Below, piece after piece: positions 59,651 to 64,000 of a stretch of 64,000 nt of DNA. Position 1 is the first letter of the stretch. Each line of letters begins with the position of its first letter. The stretch comes from Candidatus Enterococcus ferrettii (GTDB lineage: Bacteria > Bacillota > Bacilli > Lactobacillales > Enterococcaceae): NCBI RefSeq assembly GCF_017377655.1, contig NZ_JAFREL010000064.1, forward strand, positions 12,279 through 76,278, written 5' to 3'. A program made the translations under genes and the position numbers. The notes beneath the pieces were generated by a model. It saw only the letters and a list, made by a program, of their open reading frames with translations. It was not told where the DNA came from and made no database searches.

Positions 59651-60757
59651 GTGAGCAAACGAGGCGAAAACATTTATAAACGCAAGGATAAACGTTGGGA
59701 AGGTCGTTATCGTAAAGGCCGAACCATCGATGGCAGGATTCAATATGGATCTATTTACGGGGAGACGTATCAAGAAGTGAAGGAAAAGCTTTATCCCTAT
59801 AAAATCAAATACCAAACAATCATTCAATTGCAGGGGGTTGGCAGTATCCCATTGTCAGAATGGGTTGCCGTTTGGCTAGCTGAGTTTCAAAGCAAATGGA
59901 AACCAGCAACCTATGCGAACTACCAGCACAAATTGACCAAATACGTTTTAACGAAAATCGGCAATCAACCCCTGAACAAATTAACACAAGAAAGCCTGCA
60001 ACAGCTGGTTGATCAGCTGCAGCGCGAGCCGCTGAGCCCTTCAACCATCGAAGTTATAGTTCGTATTTTAAGCAATTGTCTGAATCAGGCGGTCCAAAAA
60101 GATTTGCTGCGCAGCAATCCCTGTCAACAGGTCCAGCTGCCGCGCAAATCCCAAAGCAAGGTTCATGCTCTAACTAAAAAGGAGCAAAAAAGTCTGGAGT
60201 GTGAAGCAAAAAAAGTTCCCGCAGCAAAAGGATTGCCGATACTTTTGGCTTTGCAAACTGGCATGCGAATTGGTGAAATAGCCGCTTTACAATGGAAGGA
60301 TATCGATTTCGACAGCAATCTCATTCATGTGGGACATACCTATCAACGGGTGGCTGCCTTCACAGATGAAGGCCCAAAGAGCCAGCTCGTTTACGGCGAA
60401 GCTAAGACTCGTTCATCTAAACGGGTGATCCCTATCACAGATAAGCTGAAGAAGATTTTGTTAAGCGCGCAGAAACAGACGAATCACCATTTTGTCTTCT
60501 CGGTCAATGGTCATCCCTGTGAGCCGCGCCTGCTAACTCGCTATTTTCATCAGCTCCGAGGGAAAGCAAAGTTGAATCAGATTCATTTTCATCAGCTGCG
60601 CCACACCTTTGCTACTCGGTGTATTGAAGCAAGGGCGGATATCGCCTCGGTAAGTGCCTTATTAGGTCATGCATCTGCCAAGATGACGCTGGATATCTAT
60701 ACTGATGCGATGCTTGAGCAGCGGGTTCAGGCGATTCATTTAATGGCTGCCGCTTAG
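59651..60757 (+). CDS. Tyrosine-type site-specific integrase
   Basis: A phage/transposon-type integrase of about 368 residues. N-terminal SKRGENIYKRKDKRWEGRY (arm-binding), SAM-like core-binding domain (about 70-160), catalytic domain with Arg in TGMRIGE, HxxR in HQLRHTFATR, LLGHAS and the nucleophile Tyr in DIYTDA. GTG 59651 starts it as in relatives (SKRGENIYKRK); ATG 59642 is almost on the ribosome site. No excisionase, repressor or phage gene is adjacent, so it is an orphan or the relic of an element. Confidence 0.86.
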   Translation: MSKRGENIYKRKDKRWEGRYRKGRTIDGRIQYGSIYGETYQEVKEKLYPYKIKYQTIIQLQGVGSIPLSEWVAVWLAEFQSKWKPATYANYQHKLTKYVLTKIGNQPLNKLTQESLQQLVDQLQREPLSPSTIEVIVRILSNCLNQAVQKDLLRSNPCQQVQLPRKSQSKVHALTKKEQKSLECEAKKVPAAKGLPILLALQTGMRIGEIAALQWKDIDFDSNLIHVGHTYQRVAAFTDEGPKSQLVYGEAKTRSSKRVIPITDKLKKILLSAQKQTNHHFVFSVNGHPCEPRLLTRYFHQLRGKAKLNQIHFHQLRHTFATRCIEARADIASVSALLGHASAKMTLDIYTDAMLEQRVQAIHLMAAA

Positions 60758-60850
60758 TAAATCGTTTTCAAAAAAATAACTATTCCCCGATAGGTCTCCC
60801 CTTTTTTGCTTTCTCTAGGTAAACGCTTGCAAAATTATGTAAACTAAATT

Positions 60851-60873
60851 AGAAACGAATCTATTCGTTTTTC
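60851..60873 (+). terminator. Short hairpin after the integrase gene
   Basis: AAACGAA-TCTA-TTCGTTT followed by TT; 95 bp after the stop codon. A weak terminator. Confidence 0.5.
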
Positions 60874-61286
60874 TAGTAATTTTTCTCCCTCAGCAAACCT
60901 GCCACAAGATAAAAGCCGTCAAAAATGGTCAACAACCAATCCGAATTCAATCGCAGCAAGCCTTTATTTCCCTTACCTAGTCTTTTTCAAACTAGGAAGC
61001 GAATAGAGGAGATCTGCCGGTTTATTTCACTATTTTATTATAAATGAGCGTTATTTAAAAGTATGAAGATTCTCTTGCTTTGCACTTAAGTATTTCGCAA
61101 AAAGCACGAGCTAAAACGGCTAGATAACATTCCCCAGAGCCACTGCTGGCGAATTGTTTATAAATCTAAATATGAAGTGAAGGGGCTGGTTGATGAAAAG
61201 ACACTGTAGGCACCAAAAAATGGGGGAGTTAGCGAATTTCGCTAAAGATTTTAAATGAGACTGTTTCAAAAAAAGGAGAGAAATCA
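60874..61286. other. Non-coding region before the surface-protein gene
   Basis: Over 400 bp without a credible gene. Just upstream, GGTAAACGCTTGCA (60818-60831) matches 12 of 14 cre positions. AAAGGAGAG at 61272-61280 is the ribosome site of the next gene. No attachment-site repeat was recognised by eye. Confidence 0.45.
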
Positions 61287-63371
61287 TTGAAAAAGACGAA
61301 ACTTATTAGTTCACTTGTCGTATCTGCTACTTTGGGTTCTGTAGCTGCAGCTTCAATTGTCAGCCAGGCAGCTGAAGCAACTGATAATACGGAGAAAACA
61401 CAAAAAAGCTTTGACGAAACCAAATTTGTCGAGCTAGAGCAAGCAGCCAAAGACCGAGTAGAACAGGCTAAGTCTGACTTAGCCACAGCCCAAGAAGCTT
61501 TAGCCAAATTGGAAAAAGAAACACCAGAGCAATTAGCAGCAGGCAAACAAGCCATCGAAGATAAAAAGGCTGAAATGCCAGCAGCCAAAGAAGCATTAGC
61601 AGCAGCGAAAGAAGCAGTGGCAGCTGAAGAAGAAAAAATGGAAGCCGCTCAGAAAAGATACGATGAAATCGTCGCTATGGCTCAAAATGAAATTGATACT
61701 TCACAAAAGCTGATTGACGAAAAACAAGCTATCGCTGACGAAGCGAAAGAGGCAGTCGATGCTGCGCAAGCTGAATTGGACGAAACGGAAGCTGACTTTC
61801 AAGCAGAACAGGAAAAGCAACAACCAGCTATCGATGAAGCGAAGCAAGCAATTGCAGCTGCTGAGGCGAAGTTACAAGCGGCTAAAGAAGCTTTCGACGC
61901 TTCGGAAACAGCCATTCAAGAAGCAAATCTTGCGTTGGAAGCAGTTATCGCGAATATTAACGACCAAGACAACGTAATTGCACAAGCAAATGCCGAAAAA
62001 GATGCTGCACAAGCCGCAGTTGTTCAAGCACAGGTCAACGCAGCAGATGCAGTAAATAACCTTAATATCTTGGCCGCTGAATTGCCAGCAGCGCAAGCAG
62101 CTTATGATACCGCACAAGCCGAGTTAGCATCTATGACACCAATGCTGGACAATGAAATTGCAACCTTCCAAGCAGCAATTGTTGCTCAAGCAGAAATTAT
62201 TAAAAGTCTTGATCCAACAGACCCAGCTAATGCTGCAGCAATTGCAGCCGCTCAAGCAGAAATTGCTACTCAACAGGCATTTTTAGACTATTCACAAGGG
62301 GAAAAAGACACTCTTACTAATGCCGCAGCAGCTGCCCAAACACAACTAAACAACACCGCTGCTGCCTATGCCGCTGCTGAAGCTGCTATCGGTACAACTG
62401 AGGCTGAATTGCAAAATGCCTTAGCTGCTCAAGAACAAACCAATCAATTGGCTGACGAAAGAATTGCTGAAGCACAAGCAATTATCGACCAAGCCCCTGA
62501 ATTGATTACTGAAGCCGAAACAGCTGTTCAAGAAGCAAACTTAAATCAAGAAGCCAAACTTGCTGAAATGAATGCTGCTGAGTTAGAGCAAGCAGAGGTA
62601 AATACAGCATCTCAAGCCATCATCGATGAAGCCCAAGCAGCCATTGATGCAAAACAACCAGCAATTGATGAAGCTGAAACAGCTCTACAAGAAGCAAACC
62701 TTGCGTTGGAAGCTGCCCGAGCAGAAGTAGACACCGTTACTGCTGATCAACAACCATTCATTGATTTCGCAAAGGAAACAATCAAGGAAGCTGAAGCAGA
62801 ATTACAAGTTCAAAAAGATGCCTTGACAGCTGTTCAAGCTGCTGAAGCAGAAGCACAAAAAACTATTGATGAATTAAAAGCAGCGATTGCCGCTGCGAAG
62901 CAAGCTTACGAAGAGTTAGTAAAATCAACGACAGCAGCGATTTCAGATGCTAAAAATGCAGTCAAAGAACAAACAGCTGCAGTCAAAGCTGCGGAAGACC
63001 GCTTAGCAGGTTTGCGCGCAGGTGCTGCCGATGCTAAAGTTGGCAATAAGAAAACTGACGTTTCAGGCGAAAGCGAAAGCTATCAATTAGGTTACGCTGA
63101 CGGCTATGCGTCAATCGTTGCTCCGGATACTGTAGATGTCGACAAAGCGGAAGATGCTGCTGATAAAGCAGTCGACAAAGCAGTGAACAAAACTACTGGA
63201 ACCGTTCAAACAGCGGATGCCGTTAAGACAGTCCCTGCAACAGCTGGCGGAACCTCAGACAAACAATATCCACAGACCGGTTCTGCAGAAACACTTGCAG
63301 CTTCACTAATCGGATTAGGGTTAGTTTCAGCTACCGGTGCCGCAATGCTGCGTAAGAAATACCGCGTGTAA
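61287..63371 (+). CDS. Alanine-rich coiled-coil surface protein with YPQTG sorting signal
   Basis: A 694-residue protein with TTG start 6 bp after AAAGGAGAG. Sec signal peptide (about residues 1-30, ending SQAAEA). Residues 40-600 are almost wholly Ala/Glu/Gln/Lys helices forming long coiled coils; a module with ETA-QEANL-LEA recurs at least three times (near residues 205, 410 and 465). A short GYADGYAS region follows, then a cell-wall anchor: YPQTG at 661-665, a hydrophobic helix and tail RKKYRV. The sorting motif has Tyr instead of Leu. Resembles PgrA/Sec10-type surface proteins. Confidence 0.82.
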   Translation: MKKTKLISSLVVSATLGSVAAASIVSQAAEATDNTEKTQKSFDETKFVELEQAAKDRVEQAKSDLATAQEALAKLEKETPEQLAAGKQAIEDKKAEMPAAKEALAAAKEAVAAEEEKMEAAQKRYDEIVAMAQNEIDTSQKLIDEKQAIADEAKEAVDAAQAELDETEADFQAEQEKQQPAIDEAKQAIAAAEAKLQAAKEAFDASETAIQEANLALEAVIANINDQDNVIAQANAEKDAAQAAVVQAQVNAADAVNNLNILAAELPAAQAAYDTAQAELASMTPMLDNEIATFQAAIVAQAEIIKSLDPTDPANAAAIAAAQAEIATQQAFLDYSQGEKDTLTNAAAAAQTQLNNTAAAYAAAEAAIGTTEAELQNALAAQEQTNQLADERIAEAQAIIDQAPELITEAETAVQEANLNQEAKLAEMNAAELEQAEVNTASQAIIDEAQAAIDAKQPAIDEAETALQEANLALEAARAEVDTVTADQQPFIDFAKETIKEAEAELQVQKDALTAVQAAEAEAQKTIDELKAAIAAAKQAYEELVKSTTAAISDAKNAVKEQTAAVKAAEDRLAGLRAGAADAKVGNKKTDVSGESESYQLGYADGYASIVAPDTVDVDKAEDAADKAVDKAVNKTTGTVQTADAVKTVPATAGGTSDKQYPQTGSAETLAASLIGLGLVSATGAAMLRKKYRV

Positions 63372-63449
63372 AGCACTCCAGAAGCGCACTGAAAGCCAGT
63401 CTTTTAGTGCGTTTCTCTATACATAGTGACGCAGAAAGGAATGTTTTTC

Positions 63450-63896
63450 GTGTCTTCGTTAGAAATCAAACTGGCCGATGGGGAAGTCTACATCATGAGC
63501 GGCGGCAAGCTAAAAAAACGACCGCCCATCACTGCTCAGGACACTCTGGACAAGTCGGCCATTCAGTCAAAAATCGAAGCCCTCGACTTTTCCAATGAAA
63601 TGACTAAAAATGCTTACCTCTATCGCCTGCAGGAATGCAAAACCGAAAGCGAACTCAACGATCTGATCGAAGTTATCGTGGTTGGCGAAGAACAGCTTTA
63701 CTCAATTCAAACCGACCTCTTCCAGCTTTTGGAAAAATATGCCTGGCGCATTCAAGAGCTCCATTACCTGTCACTAATGCGCAAAAAGAGTCTGATCGAA
63801 GAATTGATCACCTGTGAATTACAAGACGAGATGGAAGAATTATATCTCAAAGCCGTGGTGGAAGAAGAAGTTCTCAAAATCAGCCATGAACTCTAA
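63450..63896 (+). CDS. Hypothetical helical protein
   Basis: A 148-residue protein. GTG 63450 is preferred, 9 bp after AAAGGA; an ATG at 63441 touches that site. It begins SSLEIKLADGEVYIMSGGKLKK, then helices with TKNAYLYRLQECKTESELNDLI and a Glu-rich C-terminus. No signal peptide or membrane segment. It lies 78 bp after the surface-protein gene on the same strand. Not recognised; the TKNxYLxRLxxCxTExELNDLI part is reminiscent of albumin-binding GA-type helices but weakly. Confidence 0.6.
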   Translation: MSSLEIKLADGEVYIMSGGKLKKRPPITAQDTLDKSAIQSKIEALDFSNEMTKNAYLYRLQECKTESELNDLIEVIVVGEEQLYSIQTDLFQLLEKYAWRIQELHYLSLMRKKSLIEELITCELQDEMEELYLKAVVEEEVLKISHEL

Positions 63897-63955
63897 TAAT
63901 GTGTTGGCTGGTCCAGTTAGGATAAACGAAAATAGTTGAACCGCATTACAATACG

Positions 63956-63995
63956 AAAGCCAACCCTATTGCAACTAGGATTGGCTTTTTTAATG
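63956..63995 (+). terminator. Terminator at the window end
   Basis: AAAGCCAA-CCCTA pairs with TAGG-TTGGCTTT (63976-63988 region) with one bulged A, followed by TTTT. Confidence 0.75.
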
Positions 63996-64000
63996 AAACA

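Noticed and set aside
61714..61977. Lys/Arg-rich frame inside the surface-protein gene
   Set aside because: Out-of-frame reading of the Ala/Glu coiled-coil repeats.
61400..63100. Repetitive DNA suggestive of a tandem-repeat or CRISPR array
   Set aside because: Repeats are degenerate, codon-phased and explained by Ala/Glu/Gln coiled-coil protein sequence.
59651..63896. Prophage or integrative element starting at the integrase
   Set aside because: No repressor, replication, structural or conjugation genes follow, and no flanking repeat was recognised, so only an orphan integrase is reported.

Overview
The window reads as a chromosomal stretch of a low-GC Gram-positive bacterium, most likely an Enterococcus. 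Three things support this: AGGAGG-type ribosome sites with frequent GTG and TTG starts, lactobacillal/enterococcal gene orders (gutFRMCBA, and busR-busAA-busAB preceded by a BusR-type palindrome), and a sortase-type surface protein. The density of polyol and ketose PTS operons suggests the E. avium/raffinosus group, but that is inference. No rRNA, tRNA, CRISPR array or insertion sequence was seen.

Layout. (1) 2-6303: a galactitol-type PTS operon (EIIA cut by the window edge, two tandem EIIB, EIIC) with a polyol-phosphate dehydrogenase, an AraD-type 4-epimerase, a 60-residue membrane protein, a RhaD-type aldolase and a 2-hydroxyacid dehydrogenase. (2) 6489-11599: the textbook sorbitol operon gutF-R-M-C-B-A. 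(3) 11769-15883: glycerate kinase, then a kinase, isomerase and class II aldolase matching the dihydroxyacetone-phosphate shunt for 5-methylthioribose or 5-deoxyribose. (4) 16128-21788: a PRD regulator with a fused EIIA domain, ascorbate-type EIIB and EIIC, a small acidic protein, a ketose-bisphosphate aldolase and a P-loop kinase: an unassigned sugar pathway with no free EIIA gene. (5) 22003-29872 and 37738-42523: two related loci, each pairing glucitol-type EIIC/EIIB/EIIA and GutM with an uncharacterised NAD(P)-binding/SAF-domain oxidoreductase, under SorC-family regulators. They share an operator architecture, two TGTCATATGA-like arms 7 bp apart. (6) 30039-37108: a LevR-type sigma-54 activator, a clear -24/-12 promoter, and a mannose-family PTS with an esterase and a second sorbitol-6-phosphate dehydrogenase-like SDR. 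(7) 42593-48150: a tyrosine phosphatase broken by one stop codon, then an ABC importer plus metallophosphoesterase behind TTTACA-like repeats at 10-11 bp steps, the form of a PhoP box. (8) 48214-56927: an alpha/beta hydrolase, two hypotheticals, an amino-acid permease, a nucleoside transporter and the BusR-controlled glycine-betaine importer. (9) 57253-63896: a WYL regulator and flavoprotein cassette bracketed by the end of busAB and a decayed copy of that end, an orphan tyrosine integrase, and an alanine-rich coiled-coil surface protein with a YPQTG sorting motif.

Taken together, the first 42 kb is a carbohydrate island: six PTS systems from four families, each with its own regulator or with PTS domains inside the regulator, feeding dehydrogenases and aldolases that should yield DHAP, aldehydes and pentulose phosphates. 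CcpA sites (a perfect cre at 37290, near-perfect ones at 37639 and 16029) point to glucose repression. The best candidates for undescribed biology are the SAF-oxidoreductase/glucitol-PTS loci and the UlaA-like PTS/kinase/aldolase locus.
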